DNA of 64,000 bases from Komagataeibacter rhaeticus (GCF_003207855.1 NZ_NKTZ01000009.1:39785-103784); one strand, 5' to 3'; positions 18,490 through 27,495 are shown, counted from the first letter of the stretch. Numbers and translations: made by a program. The notes: a model not told the origin generated them from the sequence alone.

Positions 18490-18903
18490 ATGATTACATT
18501 GCCCCCCGATTATCGCCCTTCGGATGATGAGGAATTCATGAATCCGCAGCAGGTGGAATATTTCCGCCTCAAGCTGCTGAAATGGCGAGCGGATCTTCTT
18601 AAGGAAGCGGATGAAACACTTGCCAGCCTGTCCGAAGGTGGCATTCACGAAGCGGATATTACCGACCGCGCCAGTGTCGAGACCGACCGTGCGCTTGAAC
18701 TGCGCACCCGTGACCGGGCACGCAAGCTGATTTCCAAGATCAACCAGGCGCTGCTGCGTATCGAAGCGGGCACCTATGGCTATTGCGAGGAAACGGGCGA
18801 GCCGATCGGCCTGAAGCGGCTGGAAGCCCGCCCCATCGCCACCCTGTCGATCGAGGCGCAGGAACGCCACGAACGCATGGAGCGCATCCACCGCGACGAC
18901 TGA
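18490..18903 (+). CDS. dksA: RNA polymerase-binding transcription factor DksA (zinc-ligand-poor form)
   Basis: A 137-residue DksA. The coiled-coil tip carries the D-x2-D-x-A motif (D56-I-T-D59-R-A61) that acts in the polymerase secondary channel. The C-terminal globular region aligns with the zinc finger of E. coli DksA (YGYCEETGEPIGLKRLEARP), but only Cys99 remains; the other three ligand positions are Thr102, Ser120 and Ala123. It is therefore unlikely to bind structural zinc, as in the zinc-independent DksA variants. It mediates the stringent response with ppGpp. It is monocistronic, with tRNA-Thr 97 bp downstream. Confidence 0.93.
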   Translation: MITLPPDYRPSDDEEFMNPQQVEYFRLKLLKWRADLLKEADETLASLSEGGIHEADITDRASVETDRALELRTRDRARKLISKINQALLRIEAGTYGYCEETGEPIGLKRLEARPIATLSIEAQERHERMERIHRDD

Positions 18904-18999
18904 CTTTCCCCACTCCCGGCCTGACATCCCAATTTTCCAAAACATGAGAAAAGGGGGTTGTCAGCCGGGCCAGGAAAAGTTAGGAAGCGCGCATACAGT

Positions 19000-19074
<75 letters not shown>

Positions 19075-19227
19075 TGATTTCCCTTGATATCCTGTTCTTC
19101 CGGTTTTCCTGATATGGCCCATGTGGCGCGGGAAGGCTGATGATACAGGCATGAACGGTTACCGGATCAGGCTGTCATGCGCGCGTCGGCACGCAGGTCT
19201 GCCCGCCGTATAGTCCGCAAATCATAA

Positions 19228-19311
19228 ATAAGTTTCTGGTGACGCTTTTTTCAAAAAGCATCGGAGAATGCCGTTTTTTTGAAAAAAGGCGGCATCCGGG
19301 ACCTTTGTTAT
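19228..19311. repeat. Dispersed double-hairpin repeat, copy A
   Basis: A structured element related to the one at 58420-58506. Hairpin 1 is GCTTTTT (19244-19250) / AAAAAGC (19253-19259). Hairpin 2 is ATGCC plus T-run (19268-19280) / A-run plus GGCAT (ending 19295). The flanks (AAGTTTCTGG and CCGGGACCTTTG) roughly close an outer stem. It lies between tRNA-Thr and the 3' end of the cdg operon and may act as that operon's terminator. Confidence 0.65.
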
Positions 19312-19775
19312 TTTTTATCCTGCCCCGCGGCATCCAGCCCAAGGGCCGCGATATCCGCGGGTGGCCCCGCCAGCATGCAGGCAACGCCGGTGGTACGGTC
19401 CACCACCATGCGGATATCCACCGGCGCCTCATGGCTGTCAAACAGGTCGGATGTCACACCATAAACCGGATGGAGCGGTTCGTCATGTTCCACGTCATGA
19501 CGGATAATCTGGGTCATGATCCGGCCAAGGGCGCGCTCCAGCCCCTCCATGACGCGCGACGGGGCCAGCCGGGGCCGGGCGGCCGTGGCTTCCCCCATGC
19601 AGTGCCGTTCCAGCAATGCCGTCCACGCGGCCGTCGGGATGAACATGGGCATACGCCCGCCATCATTATGACGCTCGGCATGCATGATGCGGCGTGTGTT
19701 GGCCAGACCGATCACATCAATCCGGGGCAGGTCATCCCCGATACGCGCGGGGATGATGCGGGAGGCATCGGTCAC
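19308..19775 (-). CDS. Hypothetical protein translationally coupled to the diguanylate cyclase
   Basis: A 155-residue protein I do not recognise. The GTG start at 19775 overlaps the stop of the diguanylate cyclase gene (GTGA), so it is the last gene of that operon. It has no signal peptide or membrane segment. Its centre, IDVIGLANTRRIMHAERHNDGGRMPMFIPTAAWTALLERHC, and later SDLFDSHEAPVDIRMVVDRTTG give no known motif. By position it resembles the extra downstream gene described in an A. xylinum cdg operon (cdg1d), but I cannot confirm homology from memory. It may modulate c-di-GMP enzyme activity. Its final codons overlap repeat copy A. Confidence 0.7.
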   Translation of the reverse strand: MTDASRIIPARIGDDLPRIDVIGLANTRRIMHAERHNDGGRMPMFIPTAAWTALLERHCMGEATAARPRLAPSRVMEGLERALGRIMTQIIRHDVEHDEPLHPVYGVTSDLFDSHEAPVDIRMVVDRTTGVACMLAGPPADIAALGLDAAGQDKK

Positions 19776-21505
19776 GAACGGGCTTCCCTGTCAAAATGTT
19801 CCGGCATGACCAGTATATCCTGCGGTGACAGGGCGGATGAAATGTAGAAACCCTGTATCCGCTCGGGTTTCATCTGCATGACCAGATCGAACTGCTCACG
19901 GTTTTCCACCCCTTCAACCGTCACCTCCATCCTGAAGCCCTGCCCCATCTCGATCAGGCTGGACAGGACCATGCAGGCATCGGGATTGCCCACGATGCCG
20001 GCCACCATGCTCTGGTCGATCTTGACCTGCGAGAACGGCAGTTCACGCAGGTGGTTGAGCACGGTAATGCCCTTGCCAAAATTATCGAGTGCTATGCGGA
20101 AGCCCGAGCGCGCCAGTTCACGCAGGTTGCGGATGCCCTGGTCGGCCCGGCGGCCATGCAGCATCGCTTCCGTCACTTCCAGCACGAAGTTCTCGGGCTG
20201 CATGTTGAACCGCCTGAGTGATTCTTCCAGCTCGCGCTGGTAGTCATCGCGGATCAGGTCCATGCGCGACAGATTGATGGCAAGCTGGCGCTGCGGGTGG
20301 CCGTTGCTGTTCCACATGTGTACGTCATGGCGGAACGCCTCGATCATGCGCGGCCCCATGGCCTGCGCCAGCCCCGCATCGGTAAACACGTCAGAAAAGT
20401 CTTCCGCCGCCAGCAGCCCGCGTTCGGGGTGCTGCCAGCGCAGCAGCGCCTCGATCTGGTCCACCTTCAGCGTATGGCAGTTCAGGATGGGCTGGTAATA
20501 GACCTCGAACTGGTTGCGCTCCACCCCGCATCGTGCCTCGCTCAGGATGGAAACACGCGCCTGGGCGCGTTCACGCAGCTTGCGGGTAAACATCTGGGAC
20601 TGCTTGCCACCGGCACGCTTGGCGGCGTACATCGCCATGTCGGCGTTTTTCTGCACATCCTCGATCGTATCGGTGCCATCCAGCAGGACCGCGCCAATAC
20701 TGCCCGCCACGCTGACCGTGACCGTCTCGATATCGATGGGCCGTTCCAGAATGGCCTGAAGGCGGTCCATGTACCGCTCCAGCGAGATATCCTCAAGCGT
20801 GCGATGCAGGATGACGGCAAACTCATCGCCTCCCAGCCGGCTGACCGGGTCATCGGGATGGGTCAGTTCGATCAGGCGCGAGGCAATGGCGCGCAGCACG
20901 ATGTCCCCCGCATGGTGGCCGTGCACGTCATTGATCTGCTTGAAGCCATCAAGGTCGAACATGGCCAGCGCGGGGGCGGGCTGGCCGGTACTGCCCGGCT
21001 CGCGGCAGCGCGCCAGTTCATCGGCCAGCGCGGTGTTGAAGCCACCACGGTTGAGCAGGCCGGTCAGGGTATCCGTTTCCGCCAGTTCGCACAGCCGGTC
21101 ACGGGTGTTCATGAGTTCGGTAATCTCGAAACGGCTGGCGACATAGCCCTGGATCACGCCCGCGCGGTCCAGCTTGGGAATGATGGTGGTCGCCACCCAG
21201 TACAGCGAACCATCCTTCGCCCGATTGCAGATATTGCCCTGCCACAGCTGGCCCGACTGGATGGTGCGGTACAGGTCTCGGAAAAAATCCGCGTCATGAT
21301 AGCCGGAATTGACAATACGGTGCGTGGAGCCGATCAGTTCCTCACGCGAGTACTGGCTGATCTCGCAGAAGCGGTCATTGACGTATGTGATGACCCCTGC
21401 ACTGTCGGTAATCGCGACGATCAGGACACTGTCAACCAGATCAGCCCAGAAATCCGCATCCTGATGCGTCAGGGCCCGCAGCCGATCATCATGTTGCAAT
21501 GCCAT
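19772..21505 (-). CDS. PAS-GGDEF-EAL protein, probable diguanylate cyclase
   Basis: A 577-residue c-di-GMP enzyme. The PAS domain (about 18-130) has the flavin-PAS-like pattern of Aer/NifL sensors: GVITYVNDRFCEISQYSREELIG, then GQLWQGNICNRAKDGSLYWV. The GGDEF domain is intact (GGDEF at 225-229) but the RxxD inhibitory site is HxxD. The EAL domain keeps E352-A-L, while the loop DDFGTG is changed to DNFGKG (474-479), so hydrolysis is probably lost and synthesis is the likely activity. The start at 21505 has AGGCGGG upstream; a TTG at 21523 is less likely. It follows the phosphodiesterase gene and is coupled to a small downstream gene, matching cdg operon order. Confidence 0.9.
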   Translation of the reverse strand: MALQHDDRLRALTHQDADFWADLVDSVLIVAITDSAGVITYVNDRFCEISQYSREELIGSTHRIVNSGYHDADFFRDLYRTIQSGQLWQGNICNRAKDGSLYWVATTIIPKLDRAGVIQGYVASRFEITELMNTRDRLCELAETDTLTGLLNRGGFNTALADELARCREPGSTGQPAPALAMFDLDGFKQINDVHGHHAGDIVLRAIASRLIELTHPDDPVSRLGGDEFAVILHRTLEDISLERYMDRLQAILERPIDIETVTVSVAGSIGAVLLDGTDTIEDVQKNADMAMYAAKRAGGKQSQMFTRKLRERAQARVSILSEARCGVERNQFEVYYQPILNCHTLKVDQIEALLRWQHPERGLLAAEDFSDVFTDAGLAQAMGPRMIEAFRHDVHMWNSNGHPQRQLAINLSRMDLIRDDYQRELEESLRRFNMQPENFVLEVTEAMLHGRRADQGIRNLRELARSGFRIALDNFGKGITVLNHLRELPFSQVKIDQSMVAGIVGNPDACMVLSSLIEMGQGFRMEVTVEGVENREQFDLVMQMKPERIQGFYISSALSPQDILVMPEHFDREARS

Positions 21506-21628
21506 TTTCCCGCCTGGAAACAATAATAAAAAGCAAACTAGGGTATTTCATAAAGTCAAACCGCCCCGGCGGCCAGCCTGCCGCACACGGCATGCCTGCG
21601 CCTGCCAGCCATGACATCCCCTCCCCCA

Positions 21629-23818
21629 TCATGCCGAAGGAATGACGAAGGAACCGCGGGCCTGGCGCTCACGGAACCATTTTTCCAGTTCGGCAGGGGG
21701 AAGCGGCCTGGCAAACAGATAGCCCTGCATCACGTCACAATGCAATTCCTCAAGCAGCCGCCACTGCTGCTCGGTCTCGACCCCTTCGGTCACGACCGTC
21801 ATGCCCAGCCGCGAACCGATGCCGATCACCGCCATGGTCACGGCCTGGGCATTGGTATCGTGCTCGAAATCATTGATGAAGCTGCGGTCGATCTTGATTT
21901 CGGTCAGCGGCAGGCGCGTCAGGCGCGACAGGCTGGAATAGCCGGTGCCGAAATCATCCATCGACAGCCCCACATCAAGCCTGCGTATGGCGTGCAGCAC
22001 CTCTTCGGTCTCACTGCTGCTGTCCATCATCACGCTTTCGGTAATCTCCACCGTCAGCCGGTCCGGCGTCAGGCCGTGCTGGCCAAGCAGGTTGGCAATG
22101 TATTCAGGCAGCGAGCGGTTGCGGAAATGCACGGCCGACAGGTTGACCGCAACGGTCGGCACATGCACGCCATCACGATCCCACCTGACCATCTGGCTGC
22201 ATGCTTCCTGCAGGGACCACCGGCCGATGGCCTCGATCTGTCCGGTTTCCTCCGCCACCGCAATGAAGCGGGAGGGATAGATGTTGCCCAGCGTCGGATG
22301 GTGCCACCGGGACAGGGCCTCCACCCCATACAGGCCGCCGGTCATGGTTTCCACCTGCGGCTGGTAGTGCAGGTTCAGCATGCCCTTCGACAGCGAATCC
22401 CGCAGCGCCGAACCCAGCATGAGCCGTTCCTGCGCCACCTGGTTCTTCTCATGGCCCGCAAAGCGGTAGAGACCGCGCCCGTCCCCCTTTGCCTGCCGGG
22501 CCGCGGCATCGGCCAGGCTGAGCAGGGATTCGCTGTCCGGCCCGTTTTCGGGGAAGGTACTGATGCCGACACAGCACGAGATGGTCAGGGTGTTCTCCCC
22601 CACCTGCAGCGGCCTGGCGATGGCATTGATCAGCTTTTCGGCAAACTGCTCGGCCCTGGCGTGCGAGCAGTCGGGCACGATGATGATGAACTCGTCCCCG
22701 CCCGAACGGCTGACGATGTATTCATCATTGACCAGCCCACGGATGCGGCGCCCGATCTCGATCAGGAAACGGTCGGCATTCACATGGCCCAGCGCGTCAT
22801 TGATATCGCGGAACCGGTCGATATCAACCATGAACAGCGAGAACTGGCTGTCCCCGCCCCGCATGATCAGGCGCTCGATGACATTATGCAGCGAGGTGCG
22901 GTTGAGCAGCCCGGTCAGGCTGTCGAAATTGGAAAGCTGGGCAATATGCTGCCGTGTCTCGTTCTGTTCGATCGCCAGCGCGCAGAACGGCATGGAGGTG
23001 GAAACCACGCGCTGCGGCCATGCCAGGTCGGTATCATCGCCCCGCAGGTAGAGGGCGAAGATGCCCATGACCTGACCGGTGCGCGAGATGATGGCCGAGG
23101 AACAGCACCGCTCCAGCCCCAGCGAACGGGCCAGCGAGGAATAGCCATCCCACACCACCTTGTTGCTGCTGTCGGGTGCCGTGCGCAGTGTCTCGATCTG
23201 CTCGGCGCTGAGTTCCATGCTGTCCAGCGCCGTGCGGTAGCGGTTGGGCATGCCGGGTGATGCCGCGATGGACAGCCTGCGCCGCGAACGGTCAAGCAGC
23301 AGGACCGCCGCCACCCCGCCGGGCACGAAACCATCCACCCGGCGGCACAGCAGGTCGCCCACTTCCTGTATGGTCAGGTCGGATGCCAGCGCCTGGAGCA
23401 CGTCGTTCTGCAGGATCAGGATCTTGCGCTGACGGCTCTGCTCCGTCACGTCCTTCATCACGGCGATGTAGTAGATCTTGTGCGAATCAGCCAGCTGCAC
23501 GCGGGAGATGGACAGTTCCCCGCACACATATTCGCCATTGGCGCGCCTGAACTCCACCTCCCGCGAGGTGCCGACAATCCGGCCGATCCCGGTCTCGCGG
23601 TTGCGGTCGATGTAGCCGTCATGCTGCGCACGTTCCGCCACGGGCACAAGGCAGCTTACATTTTCGCCCAGAACCTGCGCGCGCGGCAGGCCCCATATGC
23701 GCTCGGCGGCGGCATTGAAAAGGATAATCCTGTTGTGCTCATCAATCACGACCATGGGATCAATGGCCTGCTCCATGGCAGAAAGCAGGACATCGGCACT
23801 AATTTTCGGCTGATCCAC
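21629..23818 (-). CDS. PAS(haem)-GAF-GGDEF-EAL protein, DosP/PdeA-type c-di-GMP phosphodiesterase
   Basis: About 729 residues laid out like E. coli DosP and A. xylinum PDEA1. The PAS domain (about 10-128) holds AQHDGY, with His66 at the place of the haem ligand of DosP and FixL. A GAF-like region (about 140-285) follows. The GGDEF domain is intact (SGGDEF, 372-377). The EAL domain has E500-A-L and a complete DDFGTG (621-626), so it should hydrolyse c-di-GMP in an O2-dependent way. GTG at 23818 has GGAG 6 nt upstream and gives the family's usual N-terminus; an in-frame ATG at 23902 is an alternative. In cellulose producers this activity lowers cellulose synthase activation. Confidence 0.9.
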   Translation of the reverse strand: MDQPKISADVLLSAMEQAIDPMVVIDEHNRIILFNAAAERIWGLPRAQVLGENVSCLVPVAERAQHDGYIDRNRETGIGRIVGTSREVEFRRANGEYVCGELSISRVQLADSHKIYYIAVMKDVTEQSRQRKILILQNDVLQALASDLTIQEVGDLLCRRVDGFVPGGVAAVLLLDRSRRRLSIAASPGMPNRYRTALDSMELSAEQIETLRTAPDSSNKVVWDGYSSLARSLGLERCCSSAIISRTGQVMGIFALYLRGDDTDLAWPQRVVSTSMPFCALAIEQNETRQHIAQLSNFDSLTGLLNRTSLHNVIERLIMRGGDSQFSLFMVDIDRFRDINDALGHVNADRFLIEIGRRIRGLVNDEYIVSRSGGDEFIIIVPDCSHARAEQFAEKLINAIARPLQVGENTLTISCCVGISTFPENGPDSESLLSLADAAARQAKGDGRGLYRFAGHEKNQVAQERLMLGSALRDSLSKGMLNLHYQPQVETMTGGLYGVEALSRWHHPTLGNIYPSRFIAVAEETGQIEAIGRWSLQEACSQMVRWDRDGVHVPTVAVNLSAVHFRNRSLPEYIANLLGQHGLTPDRLTVEITESVMMDSSSETEEVLHAIRRLDVGLSMDDFGTGYSSLSRLTRLPLTEIKIDRSFINDFEHDTNAQAVTMAVIGIGSRLGMTVVTEGVETEQQWRLLEELHCDVMQGYLFARPLPPAELEKWFRERQARGSFVIPSA

Positions 23819-24021
23819 CGTAGACTCCAGAGCATCGGCACGGCAGCCCGCACCATGTGAGATCACTGTTGCTGGCGTTGCCAGGCATGGTCCCGGCACC
23901 ATGGCGGCCTGAAAACCGGCCTGGCCCGGCCACAGGCATTACGGACCTGCGGGTTTGCATCCAAGCATAGTATGCACCGGGCAGGGGGAACATGACATGC
24001 CTCAATCTTGACACAAACCCC

Positions 24022-25155
24022 TCAGTCGCCACGCCGTTCCAGATCCTGCGGCAGCATGCCGGCCAGCGGGCGGCAGGCATAGGCGGTTTCGCTTTCGGGC
24101 TGGGGCTCGTTCTGGCGCAGTCCGGCCGCCCCCGCGGCCACGGCCCGCCAGGTGGCCTGCGCCAGTGCCTTGCGGCTGGGGAAATCATCGGGATCAAGGG
24201 CGGGATGCAGCAGGACCGTGGCACGCATCGACCGCCAGCGGAGCAGCTGCCATACATGCGGGCCCAGATCCATGTCCCCGTACCAGGCAAAGACCGGCCT
24301 GCGCGCCCGGTTGACCGGCAGGCCCTCCAACTGGTCGTACACGACCGATATGGGCTGGATCAGCGGCGTCATGCCGGGGCGGGCGGCAATGGCGGCGGCT
24401 TCGCTTTCCGGCTCCGCCGGGGCCTTGCCCGGCGGCAGGCGGGGCGGCTTGGCAATGGCGAAAAAGGCCGACAGGAAGGGCAGTACGCGGGACCCGTCCG
24501 ATGACGTCCCTTCGGGGAACAGGATCAGGTTGTCACCCTCCACCATCAGCCGGTGCAGCATTTCGTCGCGTTCGCGCCCGGTCGTACTGCGCTGGCGGCT
24601 GACGAATATGGTCCGCCCGATGCGCGAGACCAGCCCCATGATGGGCCAGCCCTCGATATCGCCCTTGGCCACGAAATTCGATGGCAGGACCGTACCCAGC
24701 ACCGGCACGTCCAGCCAGGTGGAATGGTTGGAGACGTAGATGACGGGCCGCTCGCCCCGCTGGCGCGCCTTGCGGCCGCCCACGCCGCCCGCCCTGCGGC
24801 CCACCACGCGGATGCGCAGCGACAGCAGCAGGCACAGCCCGCCCCATACCATGCGCGTCCACCGGATCTTGGCGGTACCGGGCACCAGCAGCAGCACGGC
24901 CTCGAACCCGACCGAAAGCGGCACCCATACGGTAATGGCCGCAAGCCTGCCCACCCCACGCGCGGTACGGGCATAAGCGCGCAGCCGCCCCGAGGGCACG
25001 ACCGTGACGGTTGCAACCGCACGGGCCGCTTCCGAACCGGCTTCGGGGGCAATCACCTGCCGGGAGGCACGCAACGCAGACCGGGACTGGACAGGCGGTG
25101 GAGAACGGCGCCGGGTCAAACGGCGGATGAAATCGGCGATCATGCGCCTATCCAT
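24022..25155 (-). CDS. 1-acyl-sn-glycerol-3-phosphate acyltransferase family protein
   Basis: A 377-residue PlsC-type acyltransferase. It has the catalytic H-x4-D motif NHSTWLD, the FVAKGDIEGWPIMG segment, and the glycerolipid-binding FPEGTSSDGSRVLPF motif, preceded by hydrophobic helices at about 75-110. The N-terminus (residues 1-65) is basic and low complexity, and the C-terminus is about 100 residues longer than a minimal PlsC. Family activity is transfer of acyl chains to lysophosphatidic acid or an ornithine lipid. It lies upstream of the c-di-GMP operon on the same strand but about 200 bp away, so co-regulation is uncertain. Confidence 0.88.
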   Translation of the reverse strand: MDRRMIADFIRRLTRRRSPPPVQSRSALRASRQVIAPEAGSEAARAVATVTVVPSGRLRAYARTARGVGRLAAITVWVPLSVGFEAVLLLVPGTAKIRWTRMVWGGLCLLLSLRIRVVGRRAGGVGGRKARQRGERPVIYVSNHSTWLDVPVLGTVLPSNFVAKGDIEGWPIMGLVSRIGRTIFVSRQRSTTGRERDEMLHRLMVEGDNLILFPEGTSSDGSRVLPFLSAFFAIAKPPRLPPGKAPAEPESEAAAIAARPGMTPLIQPISVVYDQLEGLPVNRARRPVFAWYGDMDLGPHVWQLLRWRSMRATVLLHPALDPDDFPSRKALAQATWRAVAAGAAGLRQNEPQPESETAYACRPLAGMLPQDLERRGD

Positions 25156-25386
25156 AGCCCTTCATCATGGCGTGCGACAATATGGAGCAGCCGGGGCGGA
25201 AGGCTGGCGTGTCATGCGCGCAACGCCCCGGCCCGGCCCCGGTAACGGCCGGTACGGGCATCAGGGGCGCCGGATCAGGGGCCCGGGGGCCATGGTTTTT
25301 TACACCCTTCGTCACCCATCCTTACTGGACCTTGCATCCAGACACGTCCATGCTGGAGGGTAAATCCCTGCAGGAGTTGCCTTTTC

Positions 25387-26574
25387 ATGTCCGCATGCAG
25401 CCGTCGTGGCGCGCTTGCCGCCACTACCGCCTTCATGGTCCTGGCCATGCTCCCGCTTCCTGCCGCCCGGGCGGCGGACGATGTGCTGAACGTGCTGACC
25501 TGGTGCGACCATGAAGACCCGGAACTGCTTGGCCCCTTTGAACAGGCCAACAAGGTGCGCGTGCACTTCAAGGACATCGACAGCACCGATGCCACCCGCG
25601 CCATCCTGCGCCAGGCGCAGGCAGCGGACTGGGATGTGGTGATCATGGAGGAGACGGCAGCCCCGCAGCTGGCTGAAGCCGGGCTGCTCATGCCGCTGGA
25701 CCCGGCTGATTTTCCCGATAACGGCACGGCGCCCGCCATCGGCGACCCGGCTACCGGCTCATATGGCGGGCGGCTGTATGCCGTGCCGGAAAAATACGGC
25801 TTCAACGCCGTGGCCTTCAATCGCGCGCGCGTCAGTGCCACCGACATGGAGGACATCAACGCCATCTGGCAGCCCCGCTACCACGGGCGCATTGCCATCT
25901 ATGACAGCTATCTGCCCGTACTGTCCTACATCGCCCTGGCGCTGGGACTGGACCCCGCGCGGCTGAACACAGCCGACCTGCCCGCGCTGCAGGCAAAGCT
26001 TGCCACCCTGCGCGCCAGCGCCCCGATCGTGGGCGATATCGCCACCGTGCAGCAGGCACTGGCCGATGGGCAGGTGGATATCGTGGTGGGTGGCGGCGCA
26101 TGGACCACGGCGGGCGTGGGCGAAGGCGGCACCCCCGCACAGGCCGGAAGCAGCCCGACCGACCCGCGGCACCCGGACCTGACCTTTACGGTGCCCCGGC
26201 AGGGGGCGATGCGGTGGCTGCATGGTATCTCGATTGCCGCGGCTTCCCAGCGCAAGGCGCTGGCGGTGGCGTTCGCGCAGTATCTGCGCACCCCCGCAGC
26301 CCAGGCGCGGCTTGCCACGTCCTCATGCTACTGGGGCATGCCCGCCTCCACCCGCGCACCGCTGGACGAGGCGACCCGCGCTGCCCTGCACTGGGACCAG
26401 CAGGCCGCCTATCTCGCGGCCAGCCACCCCTACCCCACGCCGGATGACGGCATGGATGCCCGCCTGCGCGCGGTGTGGGACAGGGTCATGCGCGACGATG
26501 CCCCGCCACCAGCCGCCGCAACCGATGGCACGGACAGCCGGGATGCCGGGGCAAAGGCCGCTACTCAGCCATAG
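25387..26574 (+). CDS. Orphan periplasmic substrate-binding protein, polyamine (PotD) type
   Basis: A 395-residue protein with a signal peptide (hydrophobic AATTAFMVLAMLPLP, cleavage near AARA-A). It has the PotD-like start VLNVLTWCDHEDPELLGPFEQANKVRVHFKDIDSTDA and the internal YGGRLYAVPEKYGFNAVAFN segment typical of extracellular solute-binding family 1. No permease or ATPase lies next to it, and it converges on the cbtA-like gene with a 10-bp overlap. It could feed a transporter elsewhere. The ligand is unknown. The C-terminal 40 residues are Ala/Pro/Asp-rich and probably disordered. Confidence 0.85.
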   Translation: MSACSRRGALAATTAFMVLAMLPLPAARAADDVLNVLTWCDHEDPELLGPFEQANKVRVHFKDIDSTDATRAILRQAQAADWDVVIMEETAAPQLAEAGLLMPLDPADFPDNGTAPAIGDPATGSYGGRLYAVPEKYGFNAVAFNRARVSATDMEDINAIWQPRYHGRIAIYDSYLPVLSYIALALGLDPARLNTADLPALQAKLATLRASAPIVGDIATVQQALADGQVDIVVGGGAWTTAGVGEGGTPAQAGSSPTDPRHPDLTFTVPRQGAMRWLHGISIAAASQRKALAVAFAQYLRTPAAQARLATSSCYWGMPASTRAPLDEATRAALHWDQQAAYLAASHPYPTPDDGMDARLRAVWDRVMRDDAPPPAAATDGTDSRDAGAKAATQP

Positions 26575-27290
26575 CGCACGGGCGACCGTGCCAGCAGCCG
26601 GTCGGCCATGATGCCAAACAGCAGCCCCAGGCTGCCCCACAGCACAAGCTGCATGCCCAGCGCCGCCTCGCGGAAGCGCCACAGCACGGTGGCGGGGAAA
26701 TTGTCCGGCACTTCATTGAAATCGGGCAGCACCGCCTGCAATACGGCCACCAGCACCACAAAAAGGGCCGCGCCACACAGTGCGCCCCCCCAGTTGCCCC
26801 AGTGTCGCGCCCCTCTGCGGCCCGCCAGTACCGCCAGCGTCAGCGCGCATAGCGAGAAGATGATCATCTCGAAATAGGTGGCGGTCCGCATGCCGATAGT
26901 TTCGGGCTGGCCCACGGCGGGCGGATTGGCCGGGTATTTCAGGTCAGGCACCAGTACCACGGCCAGGAACCCCGCCCCCGCCAGCAGCAGGGCCAGCATG
27001 CGCGGCGAAAACCGGCCCAGCCGCCCGTAGGCGGCGGCGAACACAAGCGCGAACAGCCCGCCATAGGCCGCGCCATACATGGCGGCGGCGGTCAGCATGC
27101 CGATGGAAGCCTGCACCCCACGGCTGACCAGTTCCGGCTCCGGCGCCTCGCCGGCCGCCGCATCCAGGGCGGATTCAAAGGCAATGGCCAGATTGACCTG
27201 CGGTTCACCAAACACACGGGCGAAAAGGAAGGCAAGGCAGGAGGCAAGAATGCCCGCCAGCATGCCACGCAGCAGAAGGCGGCCGGCCAT
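26565..27290 (-). CDS. cbtA: CbtA-family cobalt transporter subunit
   Basis: A 241-residue membrane protein with five to six hydrophobic helices. It has the CbtA beginning LLLRGMLAGILASCLAFLFARVFGEP and the following region with A-I-x-F-E plus E-L-V-S-R-G-V-Q. The family is linked to cobalt uptake for cobalamin synthesis and is normally paired with the small His-rich CbtB; no cbtB gene is visible here. A cobalamin riboswitch lies upstream on the same strand. A 13-codon reading frame with a good ribosome site ends on the cbtA start (TGATG), so translation may be coupled. Confidence 0.87.
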   Translation of the reverse strand: MAGRLLLRGMLAGILASCLAFLFARVFGEPQVNLAIAFESALDAAAGEAPEPELVSRGVQASIGMLTAAAMYGAAYGGLFALVFAAAYGRLGRFSPRMLALLLAGAGFLAVVLVPDLKYPANPPAVGQPETIGMRTATYFEMIIFSLCALTLAVLAGRRGARHWGNWGGALCGAALFVVLVAVLQAVLPDFNEVPDNFPATVLWRFREAALGMQLVLWGSLGLLFGIMADRLLARSPVRYG

Positions 27291-27331
27291 CAGGCCACGC
27301 CCCGGCGGGCCGGAATGAAAGGATGGGACAT
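27290..27331 (-). CDS. 13-codon leader reading frame coupled to cbtA
   Basis: ATG at 27331 follows AGGAG with 8 nt spacing and encodes MSHPFIPARRGVA, then TGA that overlaps the cbtA ATG as TGATG. The cbtA start itself has no good ribosome site. The peptide matches nothing I know. It may be a coupling device between the cobalamin riboswitch and cbtA. Confidence 0.5.
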   Translation of the reverse strand: MSHPFIPARRGVA

Positions 27332-27371
27332 GGTTCAGATCTCCTGTCGGGAAAGCGCGTCCCGTAACGGA

Positions 27372-27495
27372 ATGGTAGCCTGATCCGCAGGAGAGGTCTG
27401 ACTTCCGCATGCACGCATGCGCTATACAGTGGCGCGACCGTGCCGGGTTTCCACCGGCTTCTCCCCCGCAGATGACGGGGGACCAGTCAATAGCG
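27372..27495 (-). promoter_or_regulatory. Cobalamin riboswitch (B12 element)
   Basis: The minus strand between the peroxiredoxin gene and cbtA carries the conserved cobalamin aptamer core. There is a GGGGGAGAAGCCGGTG / CCCGGC block (about 27444-27470), then CGGTCGCGCCACTGT (about 27427-27441), and the B12 box GGAAGTCAGACC (27395-27406). It should repress the downstream cbtA gene when adenosylcobalamin is plentiful. The outer P1 limits are approximate. Confidence 0.88.

Noticed and set aside
16747..18945. 732-codon minus-strand open frame
   Set aside because: It lies opposite the efflux lipoprotein and dksA, both with clear family sequence; no recognisable domain in the antisense product.
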